The notes under the pieces: model-generated
Databases searched by the model: none
What the model saw: the letters and a program-made list of their open reading frames with translations, nothing else
What the model was told of the DNA's origin: nothing
Shown: one piece after another, positions 5,906 through 12,112 of the stretch
Numbering within the stretch: position 1 is the first letter of the stretch
Layout: every line of letters begins with the position of its first letter
Position numbers and translations under genes: made by a program
Source of the DNA: Bacillota bacterium
GTDB lineage: Bacteria; Bacillota; Clostridia; Oscillospirales; Ruminococcaceae
Direction of reading: 5' to 3'
Length of the DNA: 12,112 bases
NCBI GenBank assembly: GCA_023429685.1
Contig: JAEZDF010000127.1
Location: 1 to 12,112 of the forward strand

Positions 5906-7114
5906 ATGACCAACCAATTAAACAGCTGGAAAGCGAAGACCGCCGTTTTTTTGACCAGCCAGATGTTCTCCCTCTTCGGCTCGTCGGTGGTGGCATATGC
6001 CGTCATCTGGCATATCACGCTCGAGACTGAATCGTCCTGGTTGATGGCGGTCAGCATGCTGTGTTCGTTTGTGCCGCAGATTATTGTTTCGTTGTTTGCA
6101 GGTGTTTGGGCAGACCGCTACAACCGCAAGATAATCATTATACTCTCAGACCTGTTTACGGCGGTATCCACCCTTGTTTTGGCGGTGCTGTTTCTGTCAG
6201 GATTTCGCTCCCTTGGGATGATCTTTTTCATCACCGCGCTGCGTTCGCTTGGCAGCGGCGTGCAGGCTCCCGCCGTGTCTGCCATCCTTCCGCAGATTGT
6301 ACCCATGGACAAGCTGACCAAGGTAAACGGGCTTAACAACGCACTGTCCTCCGCATTGCAGCTGCTCTCCCCTGCTGTCGGCGGCTTACTGCTTGCCACG
6401 GTGGGCTTTGGCACTGCGCTGTTTGTGGATGTGATATCCGCACTGGTTGCCGTGTGTATCCTGCTGTTTTTGCGTGTGGCGCTTCCCCAGCGGGATAACA
6501 AGGAGCAATCCGCACTTCGACAGCTTGCCGACGGGGTTCGCTACACCAAAGCGCATCCGCTGCTGCGCCGACTGCTTATTCTGTTTGCGGTCTATTTTTT
6601 CATGATTACCCCCGCTGCTTTTTTAACCCCAGTCATGATAGCCCGCAGCTTTGGCGAGGAGGTCTGGCGCCTTAGCGCAAACGAGATGGTGTGGACGGCA
6701 GGCTCGCTGCTAGGCGGTGTAATCATCTCGGTATGGGGCGGTTTTAAGAACAAGCTTGCCACCTTTATGCTCTCCTGCGCGGGCTTTGGCGTTACGTTTG
6801 CCCTGCTTGGCATTGCGCGAAATTTTTATTTGTATCTGTTTATTATGTTTGTTTCCGGCATCTTCATGCCCATTGCCAGTACGGTTGAAACGGTTTTGAT
6901 ACAGGAAACGGTAGAGGAAGAGATGCTTGGTAGGGTGTTTTCGATTGTACAGATTACAATTACCGCTTCTATGCCGCTTGGTATGCTGTTGTTTGGTCCG
7001 CTGGGCGATATGGTGCCCATCGAGTGGCTGCTGGTTGCATCGGGGTGCGTACTGGTTGCTCTAAGCCCGTTTGCGCTGTTGTGCGACCCGGAACACAGAG
7101 CCGGTCGTTCTTAG
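5906..7114 (+). CDS. MFS transporter, DHA3 (macrolide/enterobactin exporter-like) family
   Basis: Cytoplasmic-membrane proton-driven efflux transporter of 402 residues, a normal MFS length. It begins with a short polar segment, then hydrophobic helices throughout. The opening TSQMFSLFGSSVVAYAVIWHI (17-37) and the loop 2-3 motif GVWADRYNRK (66-75) are characteristic of DHA3-type drug exporters such as MefA and EntS-like proteins. The C-terminus is short and polar. The start ATG follows GGAGGA (5895-5900) at 5 nt. It has its own promoter and ends 20 bp before a strong terminator. No linked ABC-F protein, methylase or local regulator is seen, so resistance cannot be claimed; substrate unknown. 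Confidence 0.9.
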   Translation: MTNQLNSWKAKTAVFLTSQMFSLFGSSVVAYAVIWHITLETESSWLMAVSMLCSFVPQIIVSLFAGVWADRYNRKIIIILSDLFTAVSTLVLAVLFLSGFRSLGMIFFITALRSLGSGVQAPAVSAILPQIVPMDKLTKVNGLNNALSSALQLLSPAVGGLLLATVGFGTALFVDVISALVAVCILLFLRVALPQRDNKEQSALRQLADGVRYTKAHPLLRRLLILFAVYFFMITPAAFLTPVMIARSFGEEVWRLSANEMVWTAGSLLGGVIISVWGGFKNKLATFMLSCAGFGVTFALLGIARNFYLYLFIMFVSGIFMPIASTVETVLIQETVEEEMLGRVFSIVQITITASMPLGMLLFGPLGDMVPIEWLLVASGCVLVALSPFALLCDPEHRAGRS

Positions 7115-7134
7115 CACATATAAAAAAACAAAGA

Positions 7135-7177
7135 CCCCCGCCTTCAGCGCGAACCGTGTTCGCACTGAAAGCGGGGG
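7135..7177. terminator. Bidirectional intrinsic terminator between the convergent MFS and pduL genes
   Basis: A long hairpin made of CCCCCGC...GCGGGGG with inner TTCAG/CTGAA and GCGAAC/GTTCGC segments. On the plus strand it is followed by TTGTTTATT and on the minus strand by TCTTTGTTTTTTTATA, so it can end both transcripts. The minus-strand tail is the better one. Confidence 0.9.
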
Positions 7178-7244
7178 TTGTTTATTACTCACTATTTAGA
7201 TCTTTTTCTTCTGCCCGTATTCGTATACCAACGTGCATGCAGTA

Positions 7245-7817
7245 TTATAGACGAATAATCTCGCCTTCGACCATTCCTGCGCAGCCTGCGGCGTTTGCCT
7301 CGTCGGTGTCGATGTGCATGGCAAGCGCAAACTTGTCGGACACGCGAACAACGACATCCTCGAACACAAGGCTTCTGTCGGCAGTCTTTACGCGTACACC
7401 GACTACCTCTTTATCCGATACGCCCAGTGCCTTTGCATCCTCGGGGGTAGCGTGGATGTGACGCTTTGCCACTATAACACCCTCACTGAGAACGACTTCA
7501 CCTTTGGGTCCAACAATCTTGCAGGACGCACTGCCCTTGGTATCGCCCGATTCGCGAATGGGTGCTACAATACCCAACGAACGTGCATCAGTAGCCGAAA
7601 CCTCAACCTGTGTAACGGGACGTTCGGGACCTAAGATAGACACGCCAGCGATGCTGCCCTTTGGACCGACAACGGTTACACGCTCCTCGCAGGCAAACTG
7701 CCCCGGCTGAGACAAATCCTTCTTTTTGGTTAGGGACGCACCCTCACCAAACAGTGTTTTAAGATCCTCTTTGCTGACGTGCGCATGACGTGCGGATGTT
7801 TCTACAATAAACTTCAT
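7245..7817 (-). CDS. pduL: Phosphate propanoyltransferase / phosphotransacetylase PduL
   Basis: Cytoplasmic enzyme interconverting acyl-CoA (acetyl- or propionyl-CoA) and acyl-phosphate, which feeds an acyl kinase for ATP formation. The 190-residue protein shows the two family halves: SARHAHVS (8-15) with H11 and H13, and KRHIHATPEDA (118-128) with H120 and H122, which supply zinc ligands in this family, plus HIDTDEANAAG (168-178). The start ATG follows AAGGAAAGGG. The first His motif is at residue 11, so there is no N-terminal extension of the sort that targets PduL to microcompartments, and no microcompartment shell genes are nearby. It is therefore probably the housekeeping acetate- or propionate-forming enzyme replacing Pta. 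It is monocistronic in this window. Confidence 0.93.
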   Translation of the reverse strand: MKFIVETSARHAHVSKEDLKTLFGEGASLTKKKDLSQPGQFACEERVTVVGPKGSIAGVSILGPERPVTQVEVSATDARSLGIVAPIRESGDTKGSASCKIVGPKGEVVLSEGVIVAKRHIHATPEDAKALGVSDKEVVGVRVKTADRSLVFEDVVVRVSDKFALAMHIDTDEANAAGCAGMVEGEIIRL

Positions 7818-8102
7818 TGGTATACCCTTTCCTTCCTAACAAATAAATACATAGCCAATCGCCATCGATAATAGTTCGATGGTTGGAATTTGATACGATA
7901 GCCTCTTTTCGGTTGTTGCCCGTTGTTCTCTTTATAAGGCGCAGCACGATTGCACTGGTTTTCGATGCTGCAATACCAAGCCATGCATTTCTCTACCTCT
8001 TTATTGTACGACGAAACCGCTGCTTTTTCAAGACTTCCCTCGGAAATAGATTGTATCTGTCGCGTGGTTTTTTGGCGAAAAAACGAGGCGGGTAAACAGG
8101 GG
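7818..8102. other. Non-coding region between pduL and the pheST promoter
   Basis: This divergent intergenic stretch carries the pduL leader hairpin, an inverted repeat GCAGCA...TGCTGC (7941-7971) that extends by CGA/TCG with one bulge, and GTTTTTT-4-AAAAAAC (8067-8084). A TATAAA on the minus strand near 7931-7936 could be a -10 for pduL but no good -35 accompanies it. Short open frames here lack ribosome binding sites and recognisable sequence. Confidence 0.55.
7855..7886 (-). promoter_or_regulatory. Hairpin in the pduL leader
   Basis: CCATCGA (7862-7868) and TCGATGG (7876-7882) form a perfect 7-bp stem with a 7-nt loop, extended by CCAA/TTGG beyond a 3-nt bulge. It lies about 38 bp upstream of the pduL start codon. 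There is no T-run on either strand, so it is not a simple terminator; an RNA leader element or protein-binding site is possible. Confidence 0.45.
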
Positions 8103-8131
8103 TTGAAAAAAACACATCAATATGCTATTGT
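8103..8131 (+). promoter_or_regulatory. Sigma-A promoter of the pheST operon
   Basis: TTGAAA (8103-8108), 17-bp spacer, TATTGT (8126-8131). The predicted start near 8138-8140 lies just before T-box Stem I, exactly where the leader should begin. Confidence 0.75.
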
Positions 8132-8139
8132 TAACTTTG

Positions 8140-8416
8140 TTACAACGTGCCGACTGAGAGAGTAACGGTAGCCCTGCCGTCCAAAGAGAATGTGCGCCAC
8201 CGGCTGAAAGCGCACAGACGGATATTACCGCGAAGTTCACTCACGAGCGGCGGCGCTCAACGGCAATCTGCCAAGTAGGCGCCGACGGCTGGTCCCGTTA
8301 CAGACCGCGAAGAGTGTCCGTTCCTTCGGGGGCGGAAATTTGGGTGGTACCACGGAGGTCTTTACGGCTTTCGCCCCATGGGTAATCTTGATTACCCGGC
8401 GGGCGGGAGCTTTTTT
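8140..8416 (+). promoter_or_regulatory. T-box riboswitch (tRNA-Phe sensing) controlling pheST
   Basis: Leader RNA that reads the charging state of tRNA-Phe. Stem I is closed by TGAG (8155-8158) with CTCA (8240-8243); its distal helix is GTGCGC/GCGCAC (8192-8215 region). The 3' side of the specifier loop reads CGAAGTTCA, placing a TTC (Phe) specifier at 8236-8238, followed by the usual A. A GAGCG/CGCTC hairpin follows. The conserved T-box sequence is GGGTGGTACCACGG (8342-8355); the bulge TGGT can pair with the ACCA end of uncharged tRNA-Phe. The antiterminator pairs GGGGCGGAAA (from about 8329) with TTTCGCCCC (8369-8377), the same bases used by the terminator. Uncharged tRNA-Phe should favour readthrough. 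Confidence 0.95.
8367..8416 (+). terminator. T-box attenuator terminator
   Basis: GCTTTCGCCC (8367-8376) pairs with GGGCGGGAGC (8401-8410) with two G-U pairs, enclosing a second perfect hairpin GGGTAATC-TT-GATTACCC, and is followed by six T (8411-8416). It competes with the antiterminator for the TTTCGCCCC strand. Confidence 0.92.
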
Positions 8417-8468
8417 GTTGCCGTTTTGCAGGTCGCAGCCAAATCGTATTGTCAGGGAAAGGACTGGT

Positions 8469-8504
8469 ATGAGTTATTATGAAGCAGGAGTTATTACAGA
8501 TTAA
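8469..8504 (+). other. Possible 11-codon upstream ORF overlapping the pheS start
   Basis: An ATG at 8469 lies 5 nt after AGGGAAAGGA, whereas the pheS ATG at 8479 is about 15 nt away. It opens an out-of-frame ORF, MSYYEAGVITD, ending in TAA at 8502-8504, inside pheS. It may affect pheS translation by re-initiation or competition, or be incidental. Confidence 0.35.
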
Positions 8505-9498
8505 GCAAAATGCACTAGCGGAGCTTGAGCAGGTTACCTCGCTACCCGAGCTGGACGCATTACGCGTTAAGTATCTGGGCAAAAAGGGGGAGCTCACCGC
8601 CATCTTAAAGCAGATGGGTGCGCTCAGCGCAGAGGAACGCCCCGTAATCGGCCAGCTTGCAAACGAGGTGCGCAGCCAGCTAGAGGATGCCATAGACCGC
8701 TACCAGGCTTCTATCAAGGAAGCGGCGCGCGATAAGGCGCTTGCGGCTGAGGGTTTGGATGTTACCATGCCGGGCAAACGCAAAAAGCTTGGCAAAAAGC
8801 ACCCCCTTGATGCCGTGCTTGACGAGGTAACCGAAATCTTCCTTGGCATGGGCTTTTCGGTTGCAGAGGGTCCCGAGGTAGAGACCTCGTTCTACAACTT
8901 TGACGCACTCAACACCCCGGAGGATCACCCGGCGCGCGACCTGCAGGACACCTTCTATATCTCGGACAACATCGTGCTGCGCACCGCGACTTCGCCGGTA
9001 CAGGTCCGCACGATGGAGAATAAAAAGCCCCCCATCCGCATCATCGCACCCGGCAGGGTGTACCGCTCCGATGCGGTGGACGCCACCCATTCCCCGCTGT
9101 TTCATCAGATAGAGGGTCTGGTGGTGGACAAGGGCATTACGATGTCTGACCTCAAGGGCACGCTTGACGCATTTGTTAAGGCGTTGTACGGCAAGGATGT
9201 GCAGACACGTTTTCGTCCGCACTTTTTCCCGTTTACCGAGCCTTCCGCCGAGGTGGATATGATGTGCTTTTCCTGTCAAGGCAAGGGCTGCCGCCTGTGT
9301 AAAGGCGAGGGATGGATTGAGATTTTGGGCTGCGGCATGGTGCACCCCAATGTGCTCTCGATCTGCGGCATAGACCCCGAGGAGTACAGCGGCTTTGCGT
9401 TTGGCGTTGGGCTTGAGCGCATCGTCATGCGGCGCTATAACATCGATGACCTGCGCCACCTGTACGACAATGACGTGCGGTTTTTGGCACAGTTTTAG
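8479..9498 (+). CDS. pheS: Phenylalanine--tRNA ligase alpha subunit
   Basis: Catalytic subunit of the alpha2-beta2 enzyme that charges tRNA-Phe with phenylalanine. The 339-residue length is standard. An N-terminal coiled-coil tRNA-binding arm (about 1-90) is followed by the class II aminoacyl-tRNA synthetase core: motif 2 PGRVYRSD with DATHSPLFHQIEG (191-213), FPFTEPSAEVD (250-260), a four-cysteine segment C263, C266, C271, C274 also found in many bacterial PheS, and motif 3 GFAFGVGLERIVMRRYNI (305-322). An in-frame TGA at 8470-8472 rules out any upstream ATG, so the start is ATG 8479, although the nearest good Shine-Dalgarno (8456-8463) is unusually far away. First gene of pheST, under T-box control. 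Confidence 0.98.
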   Translation: MKQELLQIKQNALAELEQVTSLPELDALRVKYLGKKGELTAILKQMGALSAEERPVIGQLANEVRSQLEDAIDRYQASIKEAARDKALAAEGLDVTMPGKRKKLGKKHPLDAVLDEVTEIFLGMGFSVAEGPEVETSFYNFDALNTPEDHPARDLQDTFYISDNIVLRTATSPVQVRTMENKKPPIRIIAPGRVYRSDAVDATHSPLFHQIEGLVVDKGITMSDLKGTLDAFVKALYGKDVQTRFRPHFFPFTEPSAEVDMMCFSCQGKGCRLCKGEGWIEILGCGMVHPNVLSICGIDPEEYSGFAFGVGLERIVMRRYNIDDLRHLYDNDVRFLAQF

Positions 9499-9499
9499 C

Positions 9500-9553
9500 G
9501 TAAAGAACAACGCAAATGCGTTTTACAATGAGTTGTATCGCCGCAACGCGGCG
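9500..9553 (+). other. Two small hairpins in the pheS-pheT gap
   Basis: AACGC-AAAT-GCGTT (9509-9522) can extend with GTAA/TTAC around it, and CGCCGC-AAC-GCGGCG (9539-9553) is a perfect 6-bp stem ending 4 nt before the pheT ribosome binding site. Neither has a T-run. They may influence pheT translation or transcript stability; this is inference. Confidence 0.5.
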
Positions 9554-9557
9554 GAAT

Positions 9558-9563
9558 GGAGGG
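9558..9563 (+). promoter_or_regulatory. Ribosome binding site deciding the pheT start
   Basis: GGAGGG lies 4 nt before the ATG at 9568. An in-frame ATG at 9556 overlaps this ribosome binding site and would add MEGN, so it is not the likely start; MNLSMRWLSEYVDI matches the usual PheT N-terminus. Confidence 0.85.
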
Positions 9564-9567
9564 CAAT

Positions 9568-11943
9568 ATGAATCTATCGATGAGATGGTTGAGCGAATAC
9601 GTTGATATAACGACATCGCCCCGTGAGTTTACCGAGAGCATGACGATGTCCGGCTCTAAGGTGGAGGGCTACGAGACCGAGGGCGAAGAGATACGAAATG
9701 TCGTGGTCGGCAGGGTGCTTTCGGTCACACAGCACCCCGACGCCGATAAGCTGGTGGTATGCAGCGTAGATGTGGGCAGCGGCGAACCGGTACAGATTGT
9801 AACGGGTGCCACCAACGTAACACAAGGTGCAGTAGTGCCGGTTGCGCTCGACGGCTCTACGCTGCCGGGCGGGGTAAAGATTAAAAAGGGCAAGCTGCGC
9901 GGTGTGGAGTCCTGCGGAATGCTGTGCTCGCTGAGCGAGCTCTCGCTTACCGTCAACGACTTCCCCTACGCGATTGAGGACGGCATCTTTTTGCTTGAGG
10001 AGGATTGCATCGTAGGGCAGGACATCCGCGAGGCAATCGGGCTAAACGACGTGAAGGTGGAGTTTGAGATAACCTCCAACCGCCCCGACTGCCTGTCGGT
10101 TATCGGTCTTGCACGCGAAGCCGCTGTGACGTTTGGCAAGGAGCTTAGGCTTCACACCCCTGCGGTTAAGCAATCGGGCGGCGACATTAACGCAATGTTG
10201 TCGGTTACTATCGAAAACACCGCCCTCTGCCCGCGTTATAGCGCCCGCGTGGTGAAGAATGTGCGCATTGCGCCGTCACCCCGCTGGATGCGCGAGCGGT
10301 TGCGGGCAAGCGGCGTACGTCCCATCAACAACCTGGTGGACATTACAAACTATGTCATGCTCGAATACGGACAACCGATGCACGCGTTTGACCACCGATA
10401 TGTAGCGGGTGGGCAGATTGTAGTGCGTAACGCAAAACCCGGCGAGACCATCACCACACTTGACGGGGTGGAGCGCACGCTATCCCCCGAGATGCTCGTG
10501 ATAGCAGACAGTGAAAAGCCGGTGGCCGTTGCGGGCGTAATGGGTGGCGAGTACAGCGGCATCATGGACGACACCGACACCGTGGTGTTTGAGTCGGCGG
10601 TGTTCCACGGCGCTTCGGTACGCACCACGTCAAAAAAGCTCGGTATGCGCACCGAGGCATCCGGACGGTTTGAAAAGGGGCTTGACCCTGCAAACACCCT
10701 GCCTGCATTGGAGCGCGCGTGCGAACTGGTGGAGCTGCTTGGGGTGGGTGACGTGGTCAACGGATTGATAGACGCGGATTATTCGGACAAGACGCCCCGC
10801 ACCGTAACCCTAGAGCCCGAATGGATTAACCGCTTTATCGGCATAGACCTGCCCGAAACCGAAATGGTGCGCATCCTTACCTCCCTTGGGTTTGGGTGTG
10901 ACGGCAAGACGATTACCATACCCAGCTTCCGCGCCGACGTGGGTCACAAGGCGGACATCGCGGAGGAGATTGCACGCATCTACGGCTATAACAACATCCC
11001 CGTCACCGCACTGCGCGGCATGGCGGACGGCGCACTGACCCCCGAGCAGCAGTTTAACCGCACCATCAGCGAGGTGATGCGCGCCTGCGGCTGCGACCAG
11101 GTGCAAACCTATTCATTCATCAGCCCCAAATACTACGATAAGATTCGTCTGCCTGCCGACAGCATCCTGCGCGACAGTGTAACCATCCGCAACCCGCTGG
11201 GCGAGGAAACCAGTGTGATGCGCACCACCATGCTGCCCTCGATTTTAGAGGTGCTTGCGCGCAACTACAACAACCGCAACCCCGAGGCGATGTTGTTTGA
11301 AACCGGCACCATCTACGTTAAAAACGCAGACCCCGAGAAGCTACCCCACGAAAGTGGCGTGCTGGGCATCGGGCTGTATGGTCCAGATGCCGATTATTAT
11401 ACCCTAAAGGGCATTGTCGAGGCACTGATGAATACCATCTGCGCCGAGGCGGATTACGCTGCGGTCACCGACGCGCCCACCTTCCATCCGGGACGCTGTG
11501 CCGAGATTCTGTTGGGCGGTCTTCGCGCCGGTATGATGGGCGAGATTCACCCGCTGGTTGCAGAAAACTATGGCATCGGCACACGTTGCTATGTCGCGTC
11601 TGTGGATGTAGACGCGTTGTTTGCGGCGCGCACCGCGGAAAAGAGCTACAAACCGCTACCCAAATACCCCGCCGTCACCCGTGACATTGCGCTAATCTGC
11701 GATGAAGAGATGCCGGTGTTGACGCTAGAAAAGGCAATCCGAAACGCTGCAGGAAAACTGCTTGAGTCGGTCGCGTTATTTGACGTGTATCGCGGCAAGC
11801 AGCTCGGCGAGAACAAAAAGAGCCTTGCGTTTAGTCTGGTGCTGCGCTCTGCCGAAGGGACGCTGACCGACGAGCAAGCGGATGCCGCAATGAAGCGCAT
11901 ACTAAAAGCCGTCGAGGCACTGGGCGCACAGCGGCGCGCGTAA
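9568..11943 (+). CDS. pheT: Phenylalanine--tRNA ligase beta subunit
   Basis: Beta subunit of phenylalanyl-tRNA synthetase, 791 residues, a normal full length. It assembles with PheS, binds tRNA-Phe and hydrolyses mischarged Tyr-tRNA-Phe. Domains in order: N-terminal segment MNLSMRWLSEYVDI, EMAP-type tRNA-binding OB fold (about 40-150, with HPDADKL 56-62 and VTGATNV 78-84), SNRPDCLSVIGLAREAA (170-186), B3/B4 editing region with NNLVDITNYVMLEYGQPMHA (254-273) and VAVAGVMGGEYSGI (319-332), B5 domain with IPSFRADVGHKADIAEEIAR (451-470), catalytic-like core, and C-terminal FDX-ACB anticodon-binding domain (about 697-790, opening with YPAVTRDIALIC). It is separated from pheS by 69 bp and followed by a strong terminator. 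Confidence 0.98.
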   Translation: MNLSMRWLSEYVDITTSPREFTESMTMSGSKVEGYETEGEEIRNVVVGRVLSVTQHPDADKLVVCSVDVGSGEPVQIVTGATNVTQGAVVPVALDGSTLPGGVKIKKGKLRGVESCGMLCSLSELSLTVNDFPYAIEDGIFLLEEDCIVGQDIREAIGLNDVKVEFEITSNRPDCLSVIGLAREAAVTFGKELRLHTPAVKQSGGDINAMLSVTIENTALCPRYSARVVKNVRIAPSPRWMRERLRASGVRPINNLVDITNYVMLEYGQPMHAFDHRYVAGGQIVVRNAKPGETITTLDGVERTLSPEMLVIADSEKPVAVAGVMGGEYSGIMDDTDTVVFESAVFHGASVRTTSKKLGMRTEASGRFEKGLDPANTLPALERACELVELLGVGDVVNGLIDADYSDKTPRTVTLEPEWINRFIGIDLPETEMVRILTSLGFGCDGKTITIPSFRADVGHKADIAEEIARIYGYNNIPVTALRGMADGALTPEQQFNRTISEVMRACGCDQVQTYSFISPKYYDKIRLPADSILRDSVTIRNPLGEETSVMRTTMLPSILEVLARNYNNRNPEAMLFETGTIYVKNADPEKLPHESGVLGIGLYGPDADYYTLKGIVEALMNTICAEADYAAVTDAPTFHPGRCAEILLGGLRAGMMGEIHPLVAENYGIGTRCYVASVDVDALFAARTAEKSYKPLPKYPAVTRDIALICDEEMPVLTLEKAIRNAAGKLLESVALFDVYRGKQLGENKKSLAFSLVLRSAEGTLTDEQADAAMKRILKAVEALGAQRRA

Positions 11944-11957
11944 CCACAATATACTAC

Positions 11958-11996
11958 AAAAAAAGGGCGACCGTTTTTGTCGGTCGCCCTTTTTTT
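11958..11996. terminator. Bidirectional intrinsic terminator after pheT
   Basis: GGGCGACCG (11965-11973) and CGGTCGCCC (11981-11989) form a perfect 9-bp GC-rich stem with a 7-nt loop, flanked by seven A (11958-11964) and seven T (11990-11996). It can end transcripts from either side. Confidence 0.96.
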
Positions 11997-12042
11997 GTAA
12001 TCGATTTCAAAGATTGTTCATAATTTTTGGGCAGTCGTAATA

Positions 12043-12071
12043 TTGATATATTCTGCTAATTGGTGTATGCT
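12043..12071 (+). promoter_or_regulatory. Possible promoter for a gene beyond the window
   Basis: TTGATA (12043-12048), 17-bp spacer, TATGCT (12066-12071). The -35 is one mismatch from consensus, the -10 two. No gene starts within the window after it. Confidence 0.4.
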
Positions 12072-12112
12072 ATAGAAAAGGGTAGAACGAACAAACATTT
12101 TCGGCTACTACG

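Noticed and set aside
5906..7114. MFS gene as a macrolide resistance determinant
   Set aside because: DHA3 exporters of this type are common and varied; there is no linked ABC-F protein, methylase or regulator, so resistance cannot be inferred.
8067..8084. GTTTTTT-4-AAAAAAC inverted repeat as a terminator
   Set aside because: The stem is almost entirely A-T pairs with no GC-rich part, unlike an intrinsic terminator.
7883..8095. Plus-strand 70-codon frame in the pduL-pheS gap
   Set aside because: No ribosome binding site, no recognisable sequence, and it overlaps structured intergenic DNA.
8680..9510. Minus-strand open frame of 276 codons opposite pheS
   Set aside because: It lies wholly antisense to the conserved pheS coding sequence, has no ribosome binding site I can support and no recognisable motif.

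Overview
The window reads as a stretch of chromosome from a low-to-medium GC Firmicute, most likely a gut-type Clostridia (Oscillospirales-like). This rests on the T-box-controlled pheST operon, sigma-A type promoters, strong purine-rich ribosome binding sites, a DegV lipid-binding protein and a stand-alone PduL phosphotransacylase. I see no mobile element, CRISPR array, tRNA or rRNA, and nothing that is clearly a wholly new system. The most interesting material is a sugar-acid catabolic operon and the regulatory DNA around it.

Region 1 (1-4013, minus strand) is a four-gene catabolic operon in transcription order: a DeoR-family repressor, a DUF1537 four-carbon acid-sugar kinase (DtnK-like), a PdxA2-type 4-phosphothreonate dehydrogenase and a GntP-family permease cut by the window edge. 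Together they fit uptake of D-threonate (or a close four-carbon sugar acid), phosphorylation at C4, and oxidation with decarboxylation to dihydroxyacetone phosphate. The repressor and kinase overlap by 4 bp (ATGA). A near-consensus promoter lies before the repressor, with two 14-bp direct repeats between it and the start codon that look like the DeoR operator. A second promoter before the permease has a palindrome in its spacer.

Region 2 (4014-4351) is a non-coding divergent intergenic region with a perfect 15-nt palindrome and an extended -10 promoter for the rightward genes. Region 3 (4352-5834, plus) holds a GNAT acetyltransferase, then a DegV/FakB-like protein and an intrinsic terminator. 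Region 4 (5833-7177, plus) is an MFS exporter of the DHA3 type with its own promoter, ending at a strong bidirectional terminator shared with the convergent gene. Region 5 (7245-7817, minus) is pduL without any microcompartment genes nearby, with a hairpin in its leader.

Region 6 (8103-11996, plus) is the phenylalanyl-tRNA synthetase operon: promoter, T-box riboswitch with a UUC (Phe) specifier and a UGGU acceptor-pairing bulge, attenuator terminator, pheS, two small intergenic hairpins, pheT and a strong bidirectional terminator. The last 110 bases contain only a possible promoter for a gene beyond the window.
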